This document shows, piece by piece, positions 37,401-47,795 of a DNA stretch of 64,000 nucleotides. The stretch comes from Scatophagus argus (Eukaryota; Chordata; Actinopteri; Scatophagidae), in NCBI RefSeq assembly GCF_020382885.2, contig NC_058511.1:1235001-1299000 (forward strand). Reading direction: 5' to 3'. A program made the translations under genes and the position numbers. Position 1 is the first letter of the stretch. Each line of letters opens with the position of its first letter. Below the pieces are notes generated by a model. It searched no databases. It was not told the DNA's origin and worked only from the letters and a program-made list of their open reading frames with translations.

Positions 37401-39253
37401 GCAGTGAGCCTGCTGACGATGAGACGGCGGCTGGCTTCATCCGGAAATCTGTCCTTGAGGAAAACCACTTAATGAGCAACCTCAGACAACGGGGTCTTAA
37501 AAAGCCAGCAGTTCTGGATCGATACCCTCCAGCTTCAGCAGAACTCGCAGCAGGAAAATCCTGGATACCCTGGATGAAGAAGAGGGAAGCCATCACACTC
37601 ACTCACACCACCCCTGAGAAGACCAATGGGGCATCCTTGCTCCATCCACCTGAGGTGAACATGTCACAAAAGCCAGGACAGCCACTGCGCATCCGTGTGA
37701 CCCCAGATCACGAGAACAGCACCGCCACCTTGGAGATCACCAGCCCTCGAGCCGAGGATTTCTTCTCCAGCACCACAATCATCCCAACTCTTGGCCTTCA
37801 GAAGCCTCGCATCACAATCGTCCCTAAGCCCACCACCGTGACCTCAAAGACCAAAGCCTGTGAAATGATGGGTGGTCTCGATCGAGCCAAATCTCCTGTC
37901 ACGATAACCACCATCTCCAGGGCCAAGAGTCCAGACAAGACCAACAGCTGCAGTTCTGACGGCCTTCAGTCCCCGGTGTCCATCATCACAGTCAGCACTA
38001 CTCCTGTGGCTGAGGCGTGTGCTTCACCTGAGCCTCACATCACCACAGGCCGCACGGTGATCAAGGTGACTCCAGAGAAGCAACCGGGGCCAACGCCATA
38101 CAGGAAATTCAACGGCAAAAGCAACATCATCACAACAGAGGACAACAAGATCCACATCCACTTGGGTCCACAGTTTAAACGGCCCTCTGAGGGCTGCAGT
38201 GGTCCAGCCTCTGTGCCTTGTCTGGGTTTAGAAAGCAGCAAGGAAATGCAAACAGGAACGGTGCTCCGCTCGCCACGCCAACCTTCAGCGGGGAAGACGA
38301 CTCCGAGCAAAATGACAAGCAGCATAACAATCACACCCATCACCTCGGCGTCGTCCAGGCCGACGCAGTCAGTGGTGAGAGCTTTGGGGATGTTTATGTC
38401 CTCTGTCTTTTCATTCTTACTGAGTATGTTGTGACTCCACGTGTGAACTGGTGTGGATGACATCTCCTCTCATCCACGCCCAAAATATCTCAATCATGTC
38501 TAATCTTTTACATTGCAGCTGCTTCTGAAATGTCTCAAAATGAAACCAGGTGATGTGTGCTCCCTAGATAGCACGCTCTCCAGGTACAAAACTTATGAAC
38601 AATTTATGAACATCTCACTGGTATGAACTAACACTGGAATAATCTGAGCTGCCTGAGATCCCACGTCCCAGAGAGGTCTTAACAGACAAACACAAATTCA
38701 CCAACTGACAAATTCACTCCTTTTAACCCAATACGAGGAACAAGTGACCAATTTGGATGTTTCACTTTCGCACTTCAAGAGGTTACATTTACGGAGAGGA
38801 AGCCTCATTCAGACTGTCATCATATTGGCCAGCCAGATGTCACTTAATATCCGAGAGGGTCAGTCCTCGTTAGACTGTACACACTCATGTATATGGACCC
38901 AGTAAGCTTTGATTTGATAATCTCAAAGTCACCAAATCAAGTGTCTACACCTAATCCAGCACCACCAGTAACTCTGACATTTCAGTCACTCAGAACCCAC
39001 TGGATGGTGGAGATGAAAACCCCCTCCTCATGTCCTTTTGTTTGTTTTCCAGCCCAGTTCGGATGTGCAGTCAGCTCGGAGCGCGGCCACACGGATCCCG
39101 ATGTCAAAAGGTATGAAGCCGAGCAGCAAGGCGGTTCTGGGCGTGTCGACGGTGACGAGACTGGAGTCGAGGGCCGAGAGTCAGTCGATGAAAATCGAGC
39201 TGAGGAAGTCGGCAGTTTGTGGCTCTGCTGCCGCAGCAGGAGGGAAGAGCTGA
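28483..39253 (+). CDS. filip1: Filamin-A-interacting protein 1 (FILIP1), complete, about 1198 aa
   Basis: Coding exons: 28483-28749, 29830-30003, 30679-30857, 35599-38374 and 39053-39253. All have GT/AG borders and matching phases; the only split codon is AG plus A between the third and fourth. The protein starts MRSRN like human FILIP1 and is close to its length (1213 aa by memory). A CortBP2-type N-terminal domain spans about residues 70-210 ([52 protein letters not shown]). A long coiled coil runs from about 208 to 770. Then come [56 protein letters not shown] and a Ser/Thr-rich C-terminus with RIPMSKGMK. The family protein binds filamin A and promotes its degradation, affecting neuronal migration and the muscle cytoskeleton. 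The start exon begins at an acceptor at 28475. Confidence 0.97.
31185..31500 (+). mobile_element. Tc1/mariner-like transposon remnant, internally deleted
   Basis: The left end, ATTATATGGACAAAGGTATCC, and the right end, CCCAATACTTTTGGTGTAT, are imperfect inverted repeats. Inside, the plus strand encodes decayed transposase pieces [19 protein letters not shown] and then, after a deletion, [16 protein letters not shown]. The DDE core in between is missing, so the copy is dead. It belongs to the same family as 26237-26510, in opposite orientation. Confidence 0.85.
33687..33700. promoter_or_regulatory. RFX/X-box-like palindrome
   Basis: GTTTCTATGGAAAC is an inverted repeat of GTTTC around four bases and resembles an RFX X-box. 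It sits 270 bp upstream of a CArG box in the same filip1 intron. It is a motif match only. Confidence 0.35.
33970..34210 (+). promoter_or_regulatory. filip1: Candidate internal filip1 promoter and alternative first exon
   Basis: A perfect SRF (CArG) box, CCATATATGG, is at 33970-33979. A TEAD-type GGAATG is at 34064-34069, followed by a C/T-rich stretch and a strong donor GTAAGT at 34211. Splicing from 34210 to 35599 would make a transcript whose first ATG (34178) opens a 25-codon ORF out of frame with filip1. The first in-frame filip1 ATG would then be Met246, within LMLVDER. This is inferred from motifs. Confidence 0.4.
35599..38374 (+). CDS. filip1: filip1 giant exon: coiled coil and C-terminal Ser/Thr-rich region
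   Basis: A single 2,776-bp exon encodes about 77% of the protein, residues 207 to 1132. The coiled coil contains two related blocks, [13 protein letters not shown] (about 239-251) and [13 protein letters not shown] (about 497-509), an internal duplication also present in human FILIP1. The conserved [27 protein letters not shown] and the C-terminal blocks follow. The acceptor is TTGCTTAG. Upstream in-frame codons from 35504 belong to the intron. The donor at 38375 is GTGAGA. Confidence 0.95.
38375..39052. other. filip1 last intron
   Basis: 678 bp. The reading frame stays open for 19 codons past the donor and ends at 38434, so intron retention would give a short different C-terminus. No other feature is seen. 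Confidence 0.7.
39053..39253 (+). CDS. filip1: filip1 last coding exon
   Basis: The acceptor TTTGTTTTCCAG precedes [20 protein letters not shown] and, further on, [17 protein letters not shown] and a TGA at 39251-39253. This matches the human C-terminus ([20 protein letters not shown]). Other frames here are also open but show no similarity. Confidence 0.95.
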   Translation, partial: PSSDVQSARSAATRIPMSKGMKPSSKAVLGVSTVTRLESRAESQSMKIELRKSAVCGSAAAAGGKS

Positions 39254-39665
39254 GGGCTAAATACGCTGCCGTGGCCAGGACTCGATGTGTTCGTCACCTG
39301 CTGCCAAACATTAATTACAGGCCACAACAATGTACGGGACTCTGTGGATGATGTCGCCTCTTTGCTTTCCAAACATTATTTTATTTCACGTGTACACGTT
39401 TTCAGGAAATATTTGATGTACTTTCAAGGGCAGACTTTTAAGATTTTATGTTATTCTGAATTTGCAGCACCCGCAGCTCTTTGCATGTCTCTTTTGCATC
39501 TCAATGCGTTTTGATTAACTTCATTCTGGCAGTATTTGGCAGTAGCTCTAGACCTGTTCTCATCAATTACATTTTTCATGGTATGTGTTAATTTCACCAC
39601 TGCTTCTGGGGGTTTCCAGTCACTGAAGCACTGTGACTCGTTTGTGACAGTATGAATTGAACTGA

Positions 39666-39671
39666 AATAAA
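39666..39671 (+). terminator. filip1: filip1 polyadenylation signal
   Basis: AATAAA lies 413 bp after the filip1 stop codon and is the first canonical signal in the 3' UTR. Confidence 0.6.
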
Positions 39672-39689
39672 ATGAAACCTATTTATCTG

Positions 39690-41425
39690 TGAATATGGCA
39701 TTGCCTCATAGCATTCATTTGCCCAAAGAGACCTGCATAAAGATCTCATTCCTGCAGGAAGACACAGACAGGCAGGAAGAATCGCTCTCCTCACTGGATC
39801 ACACTACATTTCTGTCAAAGTTTTTCAGCATGACACAGCAGGTTCTGTAAGCATCACACGCCCTCTCGTGGACAAGTAAAGCATTACAAAACGACCAGGG
39901 ATTCTGTTGGGAAGAACCAGAGAGCTGAAGTCCGACAGTAGCAGTGTTTGTCTTACTGCAGCCTCTGATCAAACACAAAACAATAAAGTACAGTTATCTG
40001 AAGGCTCTTCTGAAGGCCCTTCTGTTCTCTAAAAGGAGAGTGGGGACCAGAACAATGCAGCTGATCTCCACAAACTCTGCTGCCTCGATTAGGTTCTAAT
40101 AACCACACAGCCAAGAGGATGAGAGGATGGGAAACACTGCTGATGTAAGGAAACAAAGGGGTGACAGAGGAGGCATTAAACCATGCAGCGAGGAGGTGGT
40201 AATAGAGTCTGGAAAACAGGAGGATAAACATGAAGCGAGTGTGAAACAGTGAGTCAGAACAAGCTGAGGGTTTTTGTTTCCGCTGCAGTGCGTTGGCCAC
40301 GACTCCCCTGAGGCTGCTGCAGGGAGATTTACATGGATCAGGTTCTCTTCCTGGGAGCAACATCAGAGGCCGAGCAGGATTATTAACATCACATAGCATC
40401 ATCTTCTCCTTCTCGCTCACAGTCATGCTGTTCCTGCTTTGTCAGCAGCTTTGATCATGGCTGAGGGCTACAACTGACGATTCTTTTCATTATGCAGTCA
40501 TCTGTTGATTATTAATACAATTGATTAGTTGGTGTTGATTGGAAAATTGTTTGTCGACTTAAAATGCACAAATGGCATTTGGACAGCCTCAAGCTAGCTA
40601 AGGCGTAAGCAAGAATAAATCATGAAAAATAAAAATGATCACTGAGCCAAAATGAGAGCATAATGTGGCCTTCAAGGACGCAGGTGTGCAGCCGTCTGTA
40701 GCAGTAACAGGTCAACAGACAGACGCCTCAGCAGGCAGCCGCTGAGCTGAGATGTCTCGACAAGAAATGTGAACGCGTCTCATAAAACTCCTGGTGAAGT
40801 GAAGCACCTTTTCACCTTACGTCAATAACACGGTTCCTCTGACATTTTGTTGACTGGATACAAACAAAACTGCGCTTAGTTAGTTGGAAGACCAGTGAGA
40901 GGAAAGATGTCTCCTCAAGTGAATCGTGATGCTTTACAAAACGTGTATTTATGTCAAAGATTTAATTTTTCATGTGGCTTTGGCGTGAAACTGGTCAGAG
41001 TTTTCCATGTGTTATTTAGTAATAAGTAATAACTGCAGGGGTTAACGCTCAATTCTGCCATATTTAAAACGGTTACATGTGACCCGTGTCATCGGTCGGC
41101 CTGTCCCTTAAATGATAAGGCAGCAAGCACCACGTGGTAACTGAGTCAGTGACGTCACCGCGCGTTACGCTCATTTACGTTCACCGTGTTTGTAAACTTC
41201 CTGAGGGAGATGTTGTTGCTAGCTTTTTAGCTAGCCGTTTGCTTATTACAGTAATGGATTAAACTACCAAATAACCAAGAGTAAATGACAGCACAGGACA
41301 TAATTTAAGTCGGTACTCTTCGTAGGTCAGCGCACCAGCTGGACATTAAATCTTTCCAGTTCTTGGTGAGCTAACGTTGATAGACGTTGCTAAAGCAAAC
41401 TACTTTGTAATTTTGAGCAGCGATC
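39690..41425. other. filip1-tmem30a intergenic DNA and tmem30a promoter
   Basis: There is no supported gene. A fragment of the GATTAAT-rich repeat lies at about 40463-40545. The last 300 bp is the tmem30a promoter. The minus-strand ORF at 39953-40426 has no recognisable domain. Confidence 0.6.
41130..41157 (+). promoter_or_regulatory. tmem30a: E-box and CRE in the tmem30a promoter
   Basis: CCACGTGG at 41130-41137 is a palindromic E-box (USF/MYC/TFE family). TGACGTCA at 41150-41157 is a full cAMP-response element. They lie about 270-300 bp upstream of the ATG in a TATA-less, CpG-containing stretch. Confidence 0.6.
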
Positions 41426-44400
41426 ATGATGGCGTCTAGTTACAACGCCAGAGACCAGGACGGACATATCACCGTGTCCGGGCCCGGTGGCGGGACTCTG
41501 CGGAGCAAGAAGCCCGAAAACACTGCGTTTAAACAGCAGAGACTGCCCGCCTGGCAGCCCATCCTCACCGCGGGGACCGTGCTCCCTGCCTTCTTCATCA
41601 TCGGACTCATATTCATCCCCATCGGCATCGGCCTGTATGTAACGTCCAACAACATCAAGGAGTTTGAGGTAATGTCACACGGACTGTCAGGGCAGGAGCA
41701 GTATGGCTCCTGGATTAACCACACGATGCTTATTTCTACATATTGACACGGCGATAATGTTAACATTTCTCTTGGAGCTGACTTGTGTATTCAGAGGACT
41801 CGCGCCAAATTCCAACCCCAAAACTCCAAAACATTTTTCTTCTTACTTTTCGTACTGACAAGTTTCCACGTCTCTTATGATTTAACTGAAACGTTTTCTG
41901 ATACATTAAGTCCAGACGGTAAATTCGGCAACCAAACAGATGTTGAAATCGGTATAAAATGGTGTTTAATTCGTCAGGGATGAACGCAGTTTATCGTGAC
42001 AACGTTTCTCGTGTAAGAGGAAACATTAAAATGAATGATCTTCAAATGGAGTTTGGCCTGAAGCTCTTTCACCAGACACGTAAGAATGTGATGTTGCCGC
42101 AGCTGTCAGCACTACTCGTTTGTACTGAAACGTTACTTCTGTGTGTATTTCTCCTTTGGATTGCTGCTCAAAAGTATTTATAACTTGTCCTGACCACACA
42201 GGGACATACCAGACTACCAGCCACGCCTGTGACCTTCTTACTGTTATGTTCGATTTAAAAATGTGCTTTGTCTCCTTGATCGCACATTGGTGCTGCTGTT
42301 TTGCTGTGTTGGTAAAGGTTTCCTGCTTGCTCACAGGTTGATTACACAGGTGCTGACATGTCGAGTCCCTGCTTCAACTGCTCCCAGAACTTCAGCTGGA
42401 ACAGCACAAGGCCTTGTACCTGCACGATACCCTTCTACCTGGAGCAGCCGTTTGAAGTCAGAAAAATGTTGTTACAACTTCAGAGTATTTTCCTTAAATA
42501 TCCACACAGCCAGTCTGAACACTTTATCACTTCTACTCTTATCTTAACCAACAGAGCAGTGTCTTCATGTACTACGGCCTCTCCAACTTCTACCAAAATC
42601 ACAGGCGCTACGTCAAGTCAAGAGACGACAGCCAGCTGAATGGAAATATGGAATCCCTCAAGGTATGAGTTACTTCAGCAAGACGTCTCCAGTGACATGT
42701 GATTCAAACGAGTTCAGGACACGCCACTGAAAATGCTTATCACACTGCTTATCAGAGCTGCACGAGAGTCCTGAGATTTCAGAAGAGACTTTAGTCATAA
42801 ATCCTGAGAAGGTTTAGTAGTTACACTTCAGTGCACACATAGCATTGTTGCTAACCAGCCTTCAATCAAATGATGTTAAAAAACCAAGAATTAGGAAAAG
42901 ATTTTCTGTCACTGAGACCGTCTGTCTCTGGTTAAAGCGTTCACTCACACGTACTCACACCTGAATACAGTAGGAGTGAATCTGATGCGTCACATCTCGA
43001 CTGTGTGAAGGTTTCAGTGAGCAGCCAGGCTAGAGATTTTTCTGTGCTAACTTACATTTTTGTAAAGAGACACGCGTGTTGCGGCCTTCAGTACAACCAG
43101 CAGGTGGTGTCATTTCTCATTAGTCTGTTTCTCATCCTCGTGTGTGTTGACAGGAGCCCAGTAAGGAGTGTGAACCATACGCCTATCACGAACACATTCC
43201 AATCGCACCGTGCGGCGCCATCGCCAACAGCATGTTCAACGGTGAGCCAGTTTCCTGCTCTGCTGACCGACCACACACGATCAGTATGACTTAAATAACT
43301 GTTTCTAATGGATCGTCTTTCCTTCTTGTGGCAGACACGTTGGAGCTGTTTTACAACGATCCCAACGGCACAAAGATCCAGATTCCTCTGACGAACACGG
43401 GCATCGCCTGGTGGACTGACAAGCACGTGAAGTTCAGGAACCCCGGAGTCAACAATGCAAACCTCACAGCTGTTTTCCAAGGTGCATTTACCTACATTAC
43501 AGAGTTATCTTTCACCAACTTGTTGGAGGCGAAGAAGTGATTTTTTTTCCCGTCAGCTTCTGGTCGTCTGTCTGTAAAGCTACAGTACATCTGCTGCCCT
43601 TCAAGTCTGGTGATAATTTATAGTCTATCCAAAGCCTAATATGTTGTATTCCTCTGTTTTTTGAGGGGGGTTATTCCAGCATGCCCTGCTGCCACATGTA
43701 CTCTCTGGAGGTGGAGTGTTAATCCGCCACTGAAAGTAGTCCCCAGCAAACGCACTCTTCCTTTCTGTTCCTTTCTGTTCTGTCTGTGTATATATTTTAC
43801 ATACACACACTGAATTCGTCTTCTCCTTAGATGAACACACACATGCAACACCCGGCAAATTACATGCAGTGAAACACACACAGGAGCAGTGGGCAGCATC
43901 AAGCGCCCAGGGAGCATATTGGGGGGGGGGTTAAGTGCCTTGCTCAAGGGCACATCAACCCGCTTATGGGGGGGGGGGGGGGGATTTTTTGCGCATTAAT
44001 CACTCCACCACGCCCAAATTTTTCCTGGGGGAATCGAACCGGTGACCCTCCGATCACAAGCCGCTTCTCCAACCTCTAGGCCACGGCTGCCCCTATAGTT
44101 ATATTTGTCAATATTTGTCAGTTGCTTTGAAAAAGTTACATCTTCAGAAGGAACCACTGGGCTTGGGGGTCCAGTCAGGGTATGCGAGAGCCGCTAACCC
44201 ACGAATAGCTGGATATGTTCTCCATATACTGTATGTGTATCAGCTGAACTTCAGCACACAGCGACACACAGGCAGTGTGGGACGCACCACAGACAACATC
44301 CCAGATCCACTGAGTTGTCCTCATGGAAGCATCAGCCTTTCACTTCATCACCGCTCTGTTTTCTTTCTGTTTCAGGCACAACGAAGCCAGTGAACTGGCG

Positions 44401-45364
44401 GCGGCCCGTCTACGAGCTGGACACCGTCGCAGAGAACAACGGCTTTGTCAACGAGGACTTCATTGTGTGGATGCGAACAGCCGCCCTGCCAACCTTCCGC
44501 AAACTGTACCGCATTATCAATAAGACGAGCAACATGGTTCCCACTCTGCCCCGAGGAAACTACACCCTGGAGGTCGTCTACAGTATCCTTTACTGATACG
44601 ACGCTGCATCGCATCGTCTGAAGACGCAGGAGAAGTTCACTTAATGGATGAGAAGACAGCTAAAGTCAGCTTCTGATGCATTTAAACTCACTCATGGCGC
44701 CACTTGCTGGTGCTCAGACCTGCTGTGGACGTACTGCACTTGTTAGTGAAACGTAGGGCATATGTAAAACATGTCTTTTTTGTTACGTTTTGGCAGGAAA
44801 TTAGCTCCTTCGGCTACTGTTAGCGCTCACAGCTGTCGGGTTAGCATGTTAGCATTGTGAAACTTTGGTTGCACCGTCTCAGCCCGTCTTCTGGGACCTG
44901 ATCGCGATATAACCGCCAGGTCACATGCCAGATCAGGTGCCTTTGTCAAAACCACTTTCACATGGTTGTTTGTTAAGTCCCAAATTATTGGAAATTTTGT
45001 AGCCATTAGCTTAATGTGTGGAAGAGTTTTGGAATAAGAAAAAAAACCTCTGGAAAAATGGGAAGTAGAAGTTGAAGTGGACAAGCTGTCTACAGGTCTG
45101 ATTTGTAAGGCTGAGGTCGTTTTGGTCTGTGAACTGTTTCCTGGTCCTGTCTTTAACCAGCTGAACCCAGACTATCCTGTCCGCAGCTTCGAGGGCAGGA
45201 AGCGGATGATCCTGAGCACCATCTCCTGGATGGGAGGCAAGAACCCGTTCCTGGGCATCGCCTACATCACCGTGGGCTCAGTCTGCTTCTTCCTGGGCGT
45301 CGTCCTGCTCATCATCCATCACAAATGCGGCAACCGCAGCAACAGCGCTGACATGTCTAACTGA
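41426..45364 (+). CDS. tmem30a: TMEM30A (CDC50A), P4-ATPase flippase beta subunit, 368 aa
   Basis: Exons: 41426-41668, 42337-42456, 42555-42662, 43154-43241, 43335-43481, 44376-44582 and 45171-45364, with matching phases. The protein chaperones P4-ATPase lipid flippases out of the ER and is needed for their activity. The N-terminus is cytosolic, with the conserved [21 protein letters not shown]1 follows at about residues 45-70. The cysteine-rich ectodomain carries N-glycosylation sequons (NCS, NFS, NST, NLT, NKT). Conserved blocks are [40 protein letters not shown] and [22 protein letters not shown]2 is near residues 335-355. Human TMEM30A has 361 residues. Two ATGs are adjacent (41426 and 41429) and either may start translation. 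The donors after 42456 (GTCAGA) and 44582 (GTATCC) are weak. Confidence 0.97.
42663..43153. other. tmem30a intron 3
   Basis: 491 bp. I see nothing except the splice sites. Confidence 0.7.
43795..44093 (-). mobile_element. tRNA-derived SINE
   Basis: Read on the minus strand it begins GGGGCAGCCGTGGCCTAGAGG. It has a polymerase III box A (TGGCCTAGAGG, 44073-44083) and a box B (GGTTCGATTCC, 44030-44040), then the tail CCTTGAGCAAGGCACTTAAC and a TGCCCACTGCTCC block. This is the layout of a common teleost tRNA-derived SINE. G runs at 43921-43930 and about 43968-43983 (plus strand) interrupt it. It sits in tmem30a intron 5, antisense to the gene. The end near 43795 is uncertain. Confidence 0.8.
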
Positions 45365-47204
45365 GACGTCGTCTGTCCTCCAGCTCATCTTTCAGCTGAT
45401 CCTGTGACACATCTGTCAGGGAAAAACCTTCATCCAGAGGCCAAAAGTATAATGTCCACATTCTTCAGCAGTCAGACGTTTTTAGGGATTAAAATGGCTT
45501 GATGATGGCCGATTATTTGCCAAAATGAATAGAAATGTTGCCAAAAATTTGCAGCCGTGCTTGACGTCTAACAGCTTTTGACAGATTTTCCCTCCTGCTA
45601 ACGTGAGCAGACTATCACGCTGATGTGTCACATGATCGGCTGCCGTAAGAGTTCCTATTCAGGTCTGGAAGTGTAATGGAGATTTAATAAGCTCCAGGTC
45701 AGGAAAAGTTTGGGAATGTGTAGGAAATGACTGCAGGACTTTAATGGGACCAAGACTGTGAGGACGCAGAAGACACGTCCCCCGTGTTGTTTCTGGATGG
45801 GTTTTTATGGAAGAGAATTTCCACCAGCGTGCTGAAAAGAAAGAATCCTGGAAGTCATTATAATGAGAAACAGTCTCAAAATAATGAATCGGTATCACAA
45901 AATCTTCCACTTTGGGAAACCAAATCATAATTTTGCGAAAGTTTCAGAATATTTCAGATACCAGCTCATTATTTCAATGAGGTTTCTTGTTGTACCGACT
46001 TACAGATCTGTTATTCTGGTCACATTGGTGGAAATGGGCTTTCGTGAGGTTTAACAAGCTGACAGGGACTTCATATACTACACTCAGACACAAGTTACAC
46101 CTTGTGGGTACTCTTTAAATGAGCACTGGTTTGTCTTAACTCGGCACTTATACACTAAAAGAGTAATTGTTGGCTTTAGTCGTCCCTCCTGTCCATCCCA
46201 GCTGTCAGTGGACACCTTCATAGAGACAGCTGTGTAAATGGTGGGGCTGAAAATGCACAGCAAGATTGTTACCCTCCAGCTTCTCAGATGTGAATATTTG
46301 CTGGGTTTCTTCTGCGATATTAAAGTGAATATCTTTGGATTATGAATTGTTATTGACTGTACATATAAAGGGTATTTGAATAACTGATGGCCATTTTGTG
46401 CTTTTTTTTTTGGTGGACCAAACGACTAATCGAGAACATAATCAGATGAATCAGTAATGGCTGGTCATGTCGCTGCCAAGCAAGGGCAGGAGGGATGACC
46501 ACGAGAACTCAGCTGGGTGACTTCCAGACCCCTGTAGGACCTCACTGCGAGCGGGTGCAGTGAAGTTGAGCTGGAGTGATGTTGCTTTGAGTCCTGAGTT
46601 GCATGCTGGTTAGGAGAGGCGTTAGTGCGGTTACTTTGTGCCTCGTCGTCGTCTGTGACATCAGCCCGCTTTTAAACTAAACATCACAGAGTCTCCACAG
46701 TTAAAACATGCTGAGCAGGTTCCACATGGACTTTCTGAGCTGTAATTAAATGTTTCATATTTATGTGTTTAATTTAAAGGTTTTAGAGAGATGTTTTGAA
46801 AGCCAGTATTTGCATGCTGGACCTCAGGGGTCTTCAGGTTTAAAGGTCACCGTCTCGGCTTGAGGAGCAGTAAGTTACGAGTGTGTAAATGTAATCCATA
46901 AACATATGGTGACGCAGTGTCGTGGCTTCATCCGTTGTTATTTACACACAGTAATACAGCATGATAGAACAGTGACTCAGTCCATGTGATGTTTTTCTGT
47001 TTACGTTGCTAATTGTGAAGCTAATGCGGGCAGTTTACACACGAGTCCTGCCGTTGTTAAGCTCAGATTATACATGCAGCATGTTGAAATGTGCCAGTTT
47101 ATTTATTTTAATACATTTCACCAAGATAAGATGTTACCTGCAGTTATGAGAAGCACTGGATTTTTTTTATATTCTATGTTGTATTGTTGCTTTAAAAGAA
47201 TAAA
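45365..47204 (+). other. tmem30a: tmem30a 3' UTR (probable) ending at AATAAA
   Basis: There is no coding content after the tmem30a stop. A canonical AATAAA at 47199-47204, preceded by ATTGTTGCTTT, is the likely distal polyadenylation signal. TMEM30A transcripts in other vertebrates have long 3' UTRs. A fragment of the GATTAAT-rich repeat lies near 46418-46462. Confidence 0.5.
46418..46462 (-). mobile_element. Fragment of GATTAAT-rich inverted-repeat element
   Basis: CCAAACGACTAATCGAGAAC and the following TAATCAG...GAATCAGTAATGG match the right end of the teleost repeat described at 13572-13862. Confidence 0.5.
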
Positions 47205-47480
47205 TTTATCATTAAACTGAAGGAGGTTTCTCTGACTTAATTGTTCTTTGCTGTGCTTTATTAGCCTTGTGTGCGCCAGTGTTCAGCTGCAGCCATTTGG
47301 TAAGATGGTTCAAATTTACAGACAGAAGACAAGGGGGGAATTCACATCATGCAGCAGTACATAAAAGAACATCAGGAAGTAATGAAAGAGTAAGACATAA
47401 GCTTAAAAATAACTAAACATGAAGTAAACAAAAAGAAATAAGTTTAAGTTCAATGCATTTCAGTACTTATTGACTTTTTT

Positions 47481-47634
47481 ATCCATCCATCCATCCATCC
47501 ATCCATCCATCCATCCATCCATCCATCCATCCATCCATCCATCCATCCATCCATCCATCCATCCATCCATCCATCCATCCATCCATCCATCCATCCATCC
47601 ATCCATCCATCCATCCATCCATCCATCCATCCAT
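47481..47634. repeat. ATCC tetranucleotide array
   Basis: About 38 perfect copies of ATCC (154 bp) with no interruption visible. It ends about 110 bp upstream of the ETS site and 160 bp upstream of the cox7a2 ATG. The Met-Asp-Gly-Trp repeat ORFs over it are artefacts. Confidence 0.98.
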
Positions 47635-47744
47635 GTCCTCATTTGACAAGCTATGAGTTCGTGTTAAACACAGTAGGGGGCAGTAGAGCGCACAGGATAT
47701 AGGCAGTCTGCCGTGAATCTCCGCGAAGAAGAAGGAGCCGAAAA

Positions 47745-47752
47745 CGGAAGTG
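47745..47752 (+). promoter_or_regulatory. cox7a2: ETS/GABP site in cox7a2 promoter
   Basis: CGGAAGTG lies 44-51 bp upstream of the ATG, near the expected transcription start. GABP (NRF-2) sites of this type are typical of genes for cytochrome c oxidase subunits. Confidence 0.55.
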
Positions 47753-47795
47753 GAGTATTCTGGTGTCCTTGTGCGACTGTAGACGGACTGTGAAG

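Noticed and set aside
39953..40426. 157-codon minus-strand ORF
   Set aside because: No domain or conservation that I recognise; intergenic.
44020..44093. Possible tRNA gene (box A and box B present)
   Set aside because: The sequence does not fold into a complete cloverleaf and continues into a SINE body and tail, so it is a tRNA-derived SINE.
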